Shown piece by piece: positions 53,652-64,000 of a stretch of DNA of 64,000 bases. The DNA lies in assembly GCA_030267965.1 (NCBI GenBank), contig BRYA01000679.1, positions 1 to 64,000 on the forward strand. The letters are read 5' to 3'. The stretch comes from Triparma columacea (taxonomy: Eukaryota; Sar; Bolidophyceae; Parmales; Triparmaceae). Numbering within the stretch: the first letter of the stretch is position 1; the number at the start of each line of letters is the position of its first letter. The notes under the pieces were generated by a model that did no database searches, had not been told where the DNA came from, and saw nothing but the letters and a program-made list of their open reading frames with translations. The position numbers and the translations under genes were made by a program.

Positions 53652-54584
53652 ATGTCAAAACGTAGGCGTAGTAGTCTTTCTAGGAGTCGTGAGCACCTTG
53701 AAAATGTCCCAAACGACCAGGATGAGGAGTGAGTGACCATAGAAGTGCCAAAAATGGGCGATAGTGGCTCTTTTGGAGGCCCTTGTTTGACTTAATCAGA
53801 CTACTATTTCTGGGACCCACGTCGACGAGCTCCGGGAATCGACCGTTCCCGGCCGTTTCTTTTATGAATCCCATCGCAATGGTCCACAAGTTTCAAAAAT
53901 GACACCTCACCCACCCTTTCTTCCGAAACTTTAGATCTTGGAATTCCTTTGAAACCCTTTGCTGCGAAAACGGCGAATTAGTCGGACTTCCTTCTGACAT
54001 ATACAAAGGGTTGAACATGATCGTTGTCAGTATCATTTCTTCACCTGGACCAGATTATCAGCCCCCTTCTATAATTGGGGTTAATCAAGTAAACGCACTT
54101 TTCTATATGAAGTTCACTTTTCATAGCATTGTTACGGCTATTAACATACCACGTGAATATTCCCCTTTCCCCTCCCTTAACATCTCCGCCGCAATCATTT
54201 CCTCTCAATCCCACTTTTCCCCATGCTGGTAACTCCCCACACACCAACCCCACCCAAATTGCAAGTATTCCTGTCCCAAATCTCGTCGTACCCCACCCCC
54301 GTACAACCACCGAGCCCACGAACTATCCTTCTGCCGTCACGACCATGTTCCTGCCAAATAGAACAACTCCCCTCTCCTCCCCCCCCTCCCCATGCCGCTT
54401 CAGTGGGATGGGAGACGTTTCACTGGGATTCATAGAGGATCGAGCCTCCCTATATACCGCGCAGCAGGCTCATTGGCAGAAAACATACTTTTAGACGCAG
54501 AGGAGACGAGTAATCATGGCCTCAAATCGAGGAAATATAGCGATGAGGATGGCAGAATGTATCTCCAGAAGACAAATTAATTAA
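53652..54584 (+). CDS. Possible small RS-type protein, three exons (uncertain)
   Basis: A short Arg/Ser-rich start (MSKRRRSSLSRSREH) ends at a GTGAGT donor. Proposed exons are 53652-53728, 53935-54088 and 54495-54584, which join in consistent phases (2, then 0) and end in TAA, giving about 106 residues: LCCENGELVGLPSDIYKGLN in the middle and MRMAECISRRQ near the end. The introns (206 and 406 nt) are longer than usual here. I recognise no family. Support comes from phase agreement and from the alternating strand pattern, which predicts a plus-strand gene between two minus-strand genes. Alternatively the stretch is non-coding or a gene remnant. Confidence 0.35.
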
Positions 54585-54897
54585 TTTAAAAGACCGTAAG
54601 AGGGTATAAATTACGTCTACATAACACGAGCGTGGATTAAAAGCGCGTGACAAACCCTATAACAGAAGCAGTTTATTAGCCCTAACTTGTTTCACCCCAG
54701 GTCTCCTGGCCGAAGTTCCTGGTTCCCTTCAGAGTGCCCTCACCCCTCACCCTCACCCAAAAAAGTTTAATACATTGTGTCAGTAGCAAAACCAACTACT
54801 AGTTAGTGTTGACTTAACCCCCCCCCCCCCCCCCCATTGCTTCTTTGATTTTCTCCTTGTCTCGTTCTGCCGCATCACAACCTTTCCACTACACACC
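54585..54897. other. Intergenic region with poly-C run
   Basis: About 310 bp between the possible small gene and FabF. It holds a run of 18 C at 54818-54835 and otherwise nothing recognisable. Confidence 0.5.
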
Positions 54898-56454
54898 TCA
54901 TGCCTCATATTTGTCAAACACGAGGGCACAGTTGGTACCGCCGAAGCCAAAGGAGTTGGACATGACTCGCTTGAACTCGCCGTCCTTGCGGCTCGTCAGG
55001 ATGTTCATTCCCTCGGCCTCGTCGACGAGGTCTTCAATGTTGGCAGATTCAGCCATGAAGTTGTTCTGCATCATGATGAGGCAGTATATAGCCTCGTGGA
55101 CCCCGGCAGCACCAAGAGCGTGGCCGCTGAGGCTCTTTGTGGAGCCAACATTGGGCTGGTAGCCCTTCTCATTGAAGACCGTATTGATCCCAGAAAGCTC
55201 CATTACGTCACCGACAGGGGTACTTGTTCCGTGGGTGTTGACGTACTCAACAGGCTTCTCCCCCCCAATCTCGTTGGCCTGCGCTATCGCCTGCTTCATG
55301 CACGCCTGCCCCCCGAGGCCACTGGGCGCCACCATGTCGTAACCATCAGAGTTTGCTCCGTATCCCACCACCTCCGCGAGGATGTTAGCCCCCCTTGCTT
55401 TGGCGTGCTCGAGCTCCTCAAGGACCACCACTCCTCCCCCTCCGGCAATAACGAACCCGTCCCTGTTCTTATCAAACGCCCTGCTAGCTTTCTCGGGGGT
55501 GTCGTTTTTCCCTGTCGAGAGGGCACCCATGCAGTCGAACATGGAAGTAAACTCCCATCCCTCGTTCTCTCCCGCCCCGCAGAAGGCAATGTCGGCCTTG
55601 CCGAGCTGGATCTGCTCCATCCCGGTGCCGATGCAGTGAGCTCCGGTGGAACAAGCGGACGAGATGGAGTAGCTCATGCCCTGTAGTTTGAAGGCGGTGG
55701 CGAGGACAGCTGAAACCGTCGACCCCATGGACCTCGTGACACGGAAAGGCCCGACCTTGTTCTTCCAACGGGCCACCTGCGCCTTGACAGCGTCGACGGT
55801 CTCGGTGATATCAGTGATGGAGGTGCCTCCCTGGCCGAGGATTCCGGCGGCCCTTGGGTTCTCCTCGTACTGTTCAGGCGAGAGTCCGGCTGGGGAGGGA
55901 GAGGGGGTGGTTAGTACGTAGTAGCAAGAGGCTTGGGCGAGAGTAAAATCAACCTGCTTCCTACACGAGCTTTCACCTTGCCCCCACCCTCCGCCTTAGC
56001 CCCCCACCCCCACCCACTCACCGTGCTCAATGGCCCTCTGCATGGCAATGTAAGCATATTTTGCATTGTTGCCCATGAACCTCAGGCTGCTCTTCGGTAT
56101 GAGCTCCTTGAAGTCCTTGTCGTCGAGATCTGGCTTCCCCCTGACTTGACTCTTGATGCCCAGCTCCGCATACTCCTCAGAAAAGGTGATTCCGGACTTG
56201 CAATTGTAGAGAGAATCCTTGACGTCGTCAATTGTGTTTCCAAGGCACGAAGTGATGCCGTAGCCGGTAACGACTACCCTTTTCAAGCCACTGACACCAC
56301 CGCTCGTGACGGAACCAGAAGTAGCGGCGAAGAGCCCCGTGGAGAAGGGTGAGGTCGAAGGTCGGGGGGTGGGGCTGAGGTTGAAACCCTCAACAGCGAC
56401 CTTCAGGAAACTTAGGAGGAACAAAAACGACTTGAAGTTCATGTTCAGGCTCAT
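54898..56454 (-). CDS. fabF: Plastid beta-ketoacyl-ACP synthase II (FabF/KAS I-II type)
   Basis: Condensing enzyme that elongates acyl-ACP with malonyl-ACP in type II fatty acid synthesis. Two exons, 56454-56022 and 55889-54898, joined in phase 1, give 474 residues. The leader is a signal peptide (FLFLLSFLKVAVEG) then FNLSP, with Phe right after the likely cleavage site, and a Ser/Thr/Pro-rich transit region: the usual entry signal for a complex red plastid. The catalytic Cys is in SISSACSTGAHCIGTG; the two His of the C-H-H triad are in VEYVNTHGTSTPVGD and KSLSGHALGAAGVH. The C-terminal NSFGFGGTNCALVF is typical. Head-to-head with FabH, 421 bp between start codons. Confidence 0.96.
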
Positions 56455-56875
56455 TATGCCTTTATATTTGCACGGACGAAAAGGAAAAACGAGAAAGGAG
56501 GTCGTTTAGGAAGGTGATTGGGATTGGTCGGTCAAGATTTGGGGGTTGTCTGGCAGCTTTCTAATCAGCTCAGTCGATCTGATCGAATTTTATAGAATCA
56601 ATCTATAACAAGATATTAAATTGTTCTCGAGAAAGAGTTAGTTTTGAAATCAAGCTCGTATTTCAGGCAGGAAATTGGCCAACTAGAACACGTGTATGTT
56701 TGTTGGCAATGTCAGCAAAATCATACTTCTTAATTTCCCATTAATTTCCCAGGATTCCTCAATTCTGAGAATTCGTTCCACAGGTCTACATAACGTGCTG
56801 CTAGAATAATTGATTTCGAAAAAACTACGTAGAAGCTAACTCCACAACTTTAAATTTAGGGTTTTTAACTCCACC
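56455..56875. promoter_or_regulatory. Bidirectional promoter region, FabF / FabH
   Basis: 421 bp shared upstream region of two plastid fatty-acid-synthase genes, AT-richer than the genes and without coding potential. The shared position suggests co-regulation; no specific factor site is recognisable. Confidence 0.55.
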
Positions 56876-58173
56876 ATGGCCCAGTGTCATCGTCGTAGCC
56901 TCATGAATCCCGCTATTCTTCTTATCCTTCAGCTACTCATTCTCATAGGTCCTCATTCGACATTTTCTTTCACGCCACATCAACTTGTGAGGTCAAGGAA
57001 TACCCACAAGGACTTTAAAACCACTCTCTCAGCCAAGGGATCAGACAAGCTTGGCGTGTCTGCAGGCCCCACCTCTGGGATTCATCTGATCGGTACTGGT
57101 TCATCGACTCCTAAGACGTACATTTCAAACAGCGACCTCGAGGATGTCGTGGAGACTTCTGACGAGTGGATTATGACTAGGACTGGCATAGGAGGAAGAA
57201 GGGTTTTGCTTCATGAGGGGGAGGAGGTGAGTTCAAGGTACAACGTCGGGTCCTATTTCTTATCTAATTTATCCCCCCCCCCCAGTCACTCTCCACCCTC
57301 GGTACAGAGTCCGGTCGACAAGCCCTCGAAATGTCCAAGGTAAACCCCCTGGACATTGACATGGTGATCAACTGCTGCAGCTCCCCCGACGATATCTTTG
57401 GCGATGCTACTACCATCTCCTCCTCCCTCGGCTGTCACAACGCAGTTGCCTTTGACCTAACTGCGGCATGCTCAGGGTTCCTCTTTGGGATCGTAACTGC
57501 GACAAATTTCATGTCCTCCCCGGTCACCTCTCCCCGCCCCGTAAGGAACGTCCTAGTCGTAGGATCGGACGCTCTCTCCCGCTGGGTGGACTGGACGGAC
57601 CGCAACTCTTGCATCCTCTTTGGAGACGGCTCGGGGGCAATGGTCATGTCAAACGATCCGAACTACACGGACCAGCAGGAGCCCACGGGGGTCATGGGGT
57701 ACTCCATGCACTCGGACGGAAGGGGGCACGGGGATCTGAAATGCGAGACCGAGTCTCAACCTGTACCTGTGGCCACTCCCGGGGATGGTTTGAATCTGTC
57801 CAAGGGTGGTTACAGTCCAATCTCAATGAACGGGAAAAAAGTTTACGCCTTCGCCACCCGTGAGGTGCCGACTGTGCTCGAGGAAGCCATGGAGACAGCT
57901 TCTCTCAAGGTCGATGATATTGACCACCTCCTTCTTCACCAGGCCAATATCCGCATCATGGAGACGGTCGCCAAGCGCCTCGGGGTGCCCATTGGGAAGG
58001 TAGTAACAAATCTAGTTAAGTACGGAAACACGAGCGCCGGCAGCATACCGATCGCGCTCAACGAGGCCGTAAGGGAAGGGAAAATCAAGAGGGGGGATAT
58101 CATTGCTGCGGCAGGATTCGGGGCTGGGCTAAGCTGGGGGGGAGCAATTTTGAAGTGGTCGGGACCCAAGTGA
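56876..58173 (+). CDS. fabH: Plastid beta-ketoacyl-ACP synthase III (FabH)
   Basis: Starts type II fatty acid synthesis by condensing acetyl-CoA with malonyl-ACP. Two exons, 56876-57226 and 57286-58173, give 412 residues; the intron is short (59 nt) with a poly-C tract before CAG. A hydrophobic signal ([17 protein letters not shown]), then STFSFTPHQ, with Phe at the expected cleavage site, indicates complex-plastid import. The C-H-N triad is intact: Cys in [12 protein letters not shown] (about residue 178), His in [11 protein letters not shown], Asn in [25 protein letters not shown] near the start and [12 protein letters not shown] at the end are family signatures. Confidence 0.96.
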
Positions 58174-58245
58174 ACAAATTTGTGTGATTATTGGGCTAAA
58201 ACCCAACGTGGAGTTATTATTACTACCCATGTGTCCCCAACTTTT

Positions 58246-59838
58246 TCATTTTTCCAAGACGAAGAATCTCGCGTCGTGACCCAATATTTCTACACCCTCG
58301 AGCACATCGTCAAACTGGCCGACGTCCTTCCTGCCCCAGACGCACCTGACCTTGACGCCCTTCTCGCCTTTGAACCCAGGAATGTCGTCGAACTTGAGGT
58401 CCAAAGTCCTCTCGTCCACCTCGGAATTCATTATGAGAACAGCAACCTTGGAACCATCCCATGACAAGGGTTTGTAAAGGTACTGGTACGAGGGAGCCAC
58501 GTAACTGTCGTATTCAAGGGTAATGTTTTCGCTTGAGCTCAAGTAGGGTCCTCCGGGGTGGCCAAACCACGCCTGGTTGACTTCAATGGCCTCAGGGTTG
58601 GCAATGAGTTCCCAGACACTGTCCATCACGGTCGCATTATTGACATCCATGCTCAAGGTAAGGGGTGAGGAGATGATGCACCAAGAACCAAAGTGGCTGC
58701 GGCGAGTGCGAGATGGCGGGAGGGTTAGCTTGAGGCGACGGGCAAGAGGTTACAGTACACACAGTGCCCGTTTTCTTGTCCATTCTTACCTCCTACTCTC
58801 TTGCTCGTTCAACCCGGTGTCGTCGTCGCCACCTGGCCCATGATCGCATCCGATTTCAAGCATATCGGGGTACGACCAGCAACCAGGCCTCGAAAGGAGT
58901 GTGTCAGCGTACTTGTACGTCGTAGCAAGGTTTTCCATGACGCTGCCGTAGGCCGCCCTCACGTCTCCCGAGGTCCTAAAAAAGTTCCAAGGGCACCAGT
59001 CTAGAGTCGGCTCAAAAGGTGGGGCGCTGCAGAAGTTGTTAGTAATGTGGGAATGTAATATACTCCTTCGCTCCTCCCGTCCTTCGCTCCTCGCCCCCCC
59101 AGTCCATCGCTCTTCGCCCCCCCTCACCTTCCCCAGTGGCAATTCTCCATGGTAATGGCTTTCCCAGTAGCGTTGATGAGATCGTCGTAAAGCTCGAGGT
59201 TGAGCTGGCTTCCACATCCATCAAGCTTGACACCGTCAAAACCAAAGCGAATCAAAGCCTTAACGTCTCCCTCGTAAAACTTATCCTCGTCCGTATCATT
59301 TTCGGCACAAATGCAATTATTTCCGTACCAGCCAGCCGTCAAACCAATGGAGTGGGCCTTGTCAGTCATTGCCTTCATATCTGGAAAGAGCTCCTCGTTC
59401 ACAACAGGCGCTCCATCGTCAGTGTGGAAGGTGTACCCCTTCTCACCGTAGCTTCCGCACTTCTGCCAGTTATCATCCAAACCCACATCGCAGTAACCAA
59501 GGTCGCACAAACTCGTGGGTTTTCCATCAACTGTCCTGCTTCGGTCAACCATTCCGTCCATGATTGTTTCAATGAGCTCTTGAGTTACATCCGCTCCATA
59601 GAGGTTCCAAGAGCGCCAACCCATAGGGGGGGTAAGTGCCATACCGTTTTCTTTGGCTGGGAGTCGGAGGTTTGGGGTGAGAGGTGTGTGACAAGAATTA
59701 CTCTCGTTACTTGGGTCATCCCCATCATGGCCAGCAAAGGCCAAGCGCACGATTCGAATTATCTTTGCATGCACCCAGATATCGACCCTCACCTGTAGCC
59801 ACAGTGGCCAAAACGAGAGCGGAAATAACACGGAGCAT
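58246..59838 (-). CDS. Alpha-galactosidase, glycoside hydrolase family 27, secreted
   Basis: Cleaves terminal alpha-galactose from oligosaccharides or glycolipids. Four exons (59838-59793, 59656-59128, 59026-58790, 58696-58246) give 420 residues, the normal GH27 size. Exon 1 encodes just the signal peptide core MLRVISALVLATVAT. GH27 hallmarks: LTPPMGWRSWNLYG, GYCDVGLDDNWQ, then GWYGNNCIC, and FGFDGVKLDGCGS with the nucleophile Asp in KLDGCG. The acid/base Asp lies in the region SRPGCWSYPDMLEIGCDHGP. It continues SHFGSWCIISSPLTLSMDV and EAIEVNQAWFGHPGG. A C-terminal beta domain ends VLEK. Vacuolar or extracellular by its signal peptide. Confidence 0.94.
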
Positions 59839-60022
59839 AATTTGGGTGTCAATTAACCTAAAATTAGGATTCGGCTTATGGCCCTGGCGGAGTCTCCGGT
59901 CTCCGAAAGTCAATGTCTGCTACTGAAGCAGCAACTCAAGTGCTAATTCATTGCACACCTGGGCGCTGAAGCATTTATTTTCAGCTAACTGAGCCCGAAC
60001 TGTTCCTTCAACCCGTTTTACG

Positions 60023-61270
60023 ATGCCCCAGCGATTGTCGCTTCTAGAGAGGCAGAAAAAACTCCTGGCAGAGTCTGGCTTCTCTTCTGGACCCCCTTCT
60101 GCTTCTCCCACACCATCACCTCTGCCCCCCCGTGTGCCCCGACCCCCCGGAAAGTCACCGCACCGATTCAGTTCCTCCTTCACATCTCGGCAAGAGAAGG
60201 CCCTGTCGCGGAAAGGCCAGTACAATGCCTCATCAGAATCAAGAAAGGCTGAAGAGCTGGTATTCGAGGGAGAGGACGGCTCGGACGATGACGAGCACGA
60301 CAACGGGAATGACGGGACAAAGAGCATCGGGGGGAGAAGCATGGCGTCCCACGCCCCGTCTCTGCACCCCTCCATGGCAGGATCGGTCATGTCCCAGGCG
60401 TGCTCAGAGGTCACCATAGGCGCGGGCGATAACACCGGATATTGGGACTTCTGCCACCGCAAATCTACAAAGGCGGATTTAGGACACACTTGCCGGGAGT
60501 GCAAGATACCCTTCAACAAGTTGGGGCAGCCCATAACCGAACGAAGAGGGGCAAGGACCAGCATGCGTTACCACGCCGAGGTGAGGCGGGCAGGAGGAGC
60601 GATGCTACGACCGATGGGAGTAATTGACGACTGAAGAGGCTTTACTTCTCTCTCACGACCAGCACCCTATCCTCTGTGTGTGTCTGGACTTCTTTCTCAC
60701 CTTCATCCTCCCCTCTCCTCCCCCCTGTCTTCCCCCCCTTCCCCCCTCCCTCCCACTCTTCTAGTGCTTCTCAGGGTTCGCAGATCCACGCTCTCAGGCC
60801 AACTCCTCTATGCACACAGGCAAGCTCCGGGGTACCCAGTACGAGGCAGCCCCCCGGTCAAAGGCAGGCAGCAAGATGAGAGGTGAGAAGGACCAAAATG
60901 TTTAGCGGCAGAATGAAGGCATAAGTTCACCTATCCATTAACTCCATCGACGAAATGCACCCCCCCCATCGCAGCCTCGAAGCACTTTGAGAACGGAGGA
61001 GACAGAAACAGCGGAGGCGGGGGCGGAAAGATTGCAGCGTTCGCCGGGGGCAGCATGGGATTCGGGGACAAGTCTAGCAAAGAAAGGGCCTTCGTCCTCC
61101 CTGAGGTTTTGGGGGCCGAGGTTACCGGGGGTTTGTCCGCGGCACAGCTCGAAGAGCACAACAAAAGAATGACCGAACTTGACCTTTATGATGATAAGGA
61201 AGAGAGCAAAGTTACAAACACTTACGAAACATACGACGACGACGACGACGAGTCACCGAGAAGCACATAA
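60023..61270 (+). CDS. Protein with C..C / H..C zinc-binding module
   Basis: Three exons, 60023-60580, 60765-60882 and 60975-61270, give 323 residues. After a Ser/Pro-rich, probably disordered first 150 residues comes YWDFCHRKSTKADLGHTCRE, then CKIPFNKLGQPITERRGART, SMRYHAECFSGFADPRSQAN. The Cys-x2-Cys and His-x2-Cys spacing, the RYH..CFSG..DPR signature and the flanking basic residues suggest one zinc ion, in the style of PARP-type or LIM-like fingers. The tail is Gly-rich, then KERAFVLPEVLGAEVTGGLS and an acidic end (YDDDDDESP). Function unknown; nuclear or ubiquitin-related roles are both possible. The Cys/His module is split by the first intron. Confidence 0.78.
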
Positions 61271-61525
61271 TTTGGACGACACGTTTACTGTACAAAATAC
61301 AAAAAAAGAGTTTTCTCTTTGCGCTCTGCTCGCGTTTCGGACGTGTGGTGGTGTCGGATGGAAGTGGCAAATCACCCTTTGATTCTTTCATTCATTTCAT
61401 TTCTTCACTCTTTCATTGCATTTTGCATTACGTGCATAAAATTTATCCATCGTAGTCATTAACGATCACGATCACCAACACACAAAAATAACCCAAAGAA
61501 CCACGAATAAGATCATAGGGGCAAA

Positions 61526-63717
61526 ATGATTCACAAACAATCATCGAAGTTTCGAAGTTGTCTGTTTTTGATGGTTTTGCTCGTTATCAACCCAAATTCT
61601 GCATCTGCTAATGGAAACTGGCTCGAAAGAATCATGGGTAAAGGGAGATTAGACGTTGGAGAGTCGTACAATTCACCATCATTCAATCAAGTTCGAGGGT
61701 TGGATGAAGATGACAACTCATCACTCCCTCACAATGACGTATCTACACCGCCCTCTTCCAGACCTCACGTGCCTTATACTGGCTTTTTGGCTTTGCCTAA
61801 GGCCCCACTTATGACGTTGTTTGGTGGTTGGTTTCTGCTATCCTTAGTTAAGGAGCTGCGGTTGTTAATACAGGAAGTAGCAGACAGCGGCTTGGCTGAC
61901 CTAGACGGCAACGGACTGCCACCGGCTGTCGGAGCGAAGAAGAGGAGACACGGGTTGCCGCAGTCTGACCTCGATGACGTGGAGTCGTTCATGAAGGTGA
62001 GATGAGAAGAAGAAAGAGAGAGAGAGAGAGCAAGATAGAGGAAGAGAGAGGCGAGCGCAAGATAAGTTCTCCCAAAACCGCTGCTTTGCGATTCTCACCC
62101 TTATTGCAGCCTTCGACACCCATAATCGAGTCGCTTGTTGCTCGACTATGCCCACCAGCAAAGCCAGAGGCAGGTCCCTTTCTGGAGCAGTCAGGTCGCC
62201 CTGGACAGGGGGGCGAGGTCCAAACCTTCCAAAAAATGTACCAGAAGCGTGGTGCGAGGAGGACGGCGAGGGCCTCGGACCCCTCCAAAATCCCGCCTCC
62301 TCCCCCCTCCCCTTCCGAGAAGGTCGTCGCGACCTACCGTAACCTCCTGTCTCGCCTCACCAACTCCGAGCTCACCATGCTCTCCCAAATTCTCCACTCC
62401 CCCCCCTCAACCCCCCCTAAGATCGGGGGAATGTCCACCGTCAAGAAATACCTCCTCTCCACCCTCCTCCCCAAAAGGTCAAAGTACAAGTCTGCCCTCC
62501 TCCAACCTCCCACCGGCCTCCTCCTGTACGGACCCCCGGGAAACGGCAAGACTCTCCTCTGCTCTTTCGTCAGTCACTTCTGCTACGAGAACGCGAGGCC
62601 GTTTCTAACGGTCAGGCCTGGGACGTTCTACTCAAAGTTCGTGGGAGACACGAGCGTTAATGTGGCTACATTTTTCAGCGTTGTTAAGAAGCTTAACTGC
62701 TTCAACGCTCTGTATTTCAATATGTGGAAGGAGGTGAGACCGCAGGGGAAAGAAGGTAGCGGAGGAGCGTAGCCATGACGTCAACAATGTATAAGTCCAA
62801 TGCACATTAGTGCGATGCAAGCAAAACCTTCTTGCAACTCACTTCGATTTTTGCTCGCCCACCGCTCGCCTGCTGCTCGCTCGTCGTATTTTTCTCACCA
62901 ATCTTCCCAACCCCTTACACAATTCACTTTCAACACTTCATCCTAGGAGTTCATGAACGCTGGGGGTACTGGGAAGACCGCAGTTTTCGTGGACGAGGTA
63001 GATGGCCTCTTCAGAAGCAGGGGGGCTGGCGGGGGTGGTGGTTCGGAAGGGAACGAGGTTTACAGGGACTTCAAGACGGAGTTCATGCAGGCATGGGACG
63101 GGATCGATGGCGGGGAGGGGGGGCTGATCGTCATCGGCGCGAGCAACAGGCCGTACGATATCGACGAAGCGTTTCTGAGGAGGATGCCGAGGAGCTACAA
63201 GATAGGCCCCCCGAGCTACAAGACGAGGTTGAAGATCCTCGAGAGCATAACCTCAGACTTCCCGACAGACTCTTCGTCGCTGGGGCCTCTGGCACGGGAC
63301 ACGGAAGGCTACAGCGCCAACGACTTGAAAGAGGTCTGTAGGATCGCGGCGACGAACTGGGTTGAGATGGGGGAGCCAGGAGGCGAGGTCGGGGGAAGTG
63401 TGTTTGCGGACGCTCTGGAGAGGTTCACGCCGAGCGCCGTCAACAGCAGGGAGTACGCGACGGATGTCAGGGAGTACGAGGGTGCCTTTGGAGGGGGGGT
63501 GGAGGGGGTGGGGAGAATTGGGGGTTTGGACGGTCGTGGCTGGCAGGGGGGGGAGGAGGAGCAGGGGTGGGTGGGGGGGGCTGAGGAGGAGGAGGAGGAG
63601 GAGGACGAGGAGGAGGAGGAAGAGGAGGGGGAGGAGGGGGAGCAGGAGATCAATAGTAGCGACGACGAGGAGGTGCTTGGCGATTTTGACGACGAAGTTA
63701 GCGATGACGATGAGTAG
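61526..63717 (+). CDS. Membrane-anchored AAA ATPase, Msp1/ATAD1-like, with acidic tail
   Basis: Msp1/ATAD1 enzymes pull mislocalised tail-anchored proteins from membranes. Three exons, 61526-61996, 62110-62733 and 62947-63717, give 621 residues. N-terminal hydrophobic CLFLMVLLVINPNSASA may be a signal peptide, and LMTLFGGWFLLSLVKELRLL is a membrane anchor, so it may sit in the ER or a plastid membrane. The AAA core has Walker A YGPPGNGKT, Walker B AVFVDEVDGLFRSR, sensor IVIGASNRPYDID, and arginine fingers in FLRRMPRSYKI. Between the pore region (FVGDTSVNVATFFSVVKKLN) and Walker B is an extra ~25 residues (NALYFNMWKE, then EFMNAGGTG) spanning the second intron. The last ~75 residues are almost all Glu, Asp and Gly, unlike yeast Msp1. 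Confidence 0.85.
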
Positions 63718-63800
63718 AGATAAAAAAGTTGCTCTCTTAATCATGAAAATTTCAGCCTCAAATTTCTGTTTGTTGAGCAAAGTAAAAAAAGTACTACACA

Positions 63801-64000
63801 ATGGGAAATTGTTCCTGTTCAAAAGAAGACGCGACTACGGAGTTCGATGGCTTGGTACCCAGCGAGTTGTCGGGGAAGGATCAGCATAAGAAATCCAACC
63901 AATCTGACGCAATGCCCGGGGAGGCTATTCCTGAAATAGCAGCCAAGCCCCCCCCTCCCGACGAGAGCGTGGTATTCACTTGTCGGAAGAAGGGAAAGAA
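63801..64000 (+). CDS. Start of a probable N-myristoylated protein (partial)
   Basis: An ATG at 63801 opens a frame to the window edge (66 codons). It starts MGNCSCSKEDATTE: Gly2 with Ser at position 5 fits N-myristoylation, and Cys4 and Cys6 fit palmitoylation, a typical membrane anchor for signalling or flagellar proteins. The rest is polar with a PPPP stretch, and no family can be assigned. Same strand as the upstream ATPase, 83 bp away. Confidence 0.55.
   Translation, partial: MGNCSCSKEDATTEFDGLVPSELSGKDQHKKSNQSDAMPGEAIPEIAAKPPPPDESVVFTCRKKGK

Noticed and set aside
1..64000. CRISPR arrays, bacterial operons or integrated viral genomes
   Set aside because: The gene content is eukaryotic with spliceosomal introns throughout, and no spaced direct-repeat array or viral structural gene was found.

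Overview
This window is nuclear DNA of a eukaryote, most likely a photosynthetic stramenopile alga with a flagellate stage (pelagophyte, bolidophyte or a relative). The reasons are these. About fifty spliceosomal introns can be placed, nearly all GTGAG...AG. Two plastid-type fatty acid synthase genes (FabF, FabH) carry a signal peptide followed by a cleavage-site phenylalanine, the usual bipartite leader for a red-algal-derived complex plastid. Tubby and a CCDC81/dynein-linker protein are cilium-type genes. A CBM20-TPS-TPP trehalose enzyme fits stramenopiles. The lineage is inferred; no rRNA or organelle marker is present.

Layout, left to right (strand): myosin with CBS tail (-, runs off the left edge); phosphoserine aminotransferase (+); SPX-cytidylyltransferase fusion (-); small WLG-motif protein (+); Tubby-like protein (-); CCDC81-HU/dynein-linker fusion (+); SART1/Snu66 (-); EF-hand protein (+); MAD1 (-); secreted protein with a peptidase-S74-type chaperone domain (+); Sec24-like COPII coat (-); LarC-like nickel-insertion protein (+); PCIF1 cap methyltransferase (-); NAD synthetase (+); PRP4 (-); amino-acid transporter (+); an AT-rich island; a dual-specificity-phosphatase-like gene with an apparent frameshift (+); TPS/TPP (-); unknown protein (+); ankyrin protein (-); possible small RS-type gene (+); FabF (-); FabH (+); alpha-galactosidase (-); zinc-binding protein (+); Msp1/ATAD1-like AAA ATPase (+); start of an MGNCSC lipid-anchored protein (+, runs off the right edge).

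The layout is very compact. Strands alternate strictly for the first 16 genes and again from the phosphatase-like gene to the zinc-binding gene. Convergent neighbours lie only about 35-230 bp apart, except one low-confidence pair. Divergent neighbours share promoter regions of about 75-660 bp. The only same-strand junction before 61 kb is at the AT-rich island near 44 kb.

The genes do not form one pathway, but there are themes: splicing and mRNA processing (SART1, PRP4, PCIF1), cilium/cytoskeleton (myosin, Tubby, CCDC81-dynein linker), plastid fatty acid synthesis (a divergent FabF/FabH pair), and carbohydrate metabolism (TPS/TPP, alpha-galactosidase). The most unusual items are the myosin-UVR-like-CBS, SPX-cytidylyltransferase and CCDC81-headless-dynein fusions, a LarC homologue in a eukaryote, a phage-fibre-like secreted protein, and introns whose ends share sequence well beyond normal splice signals, suggesting introner-like elements.
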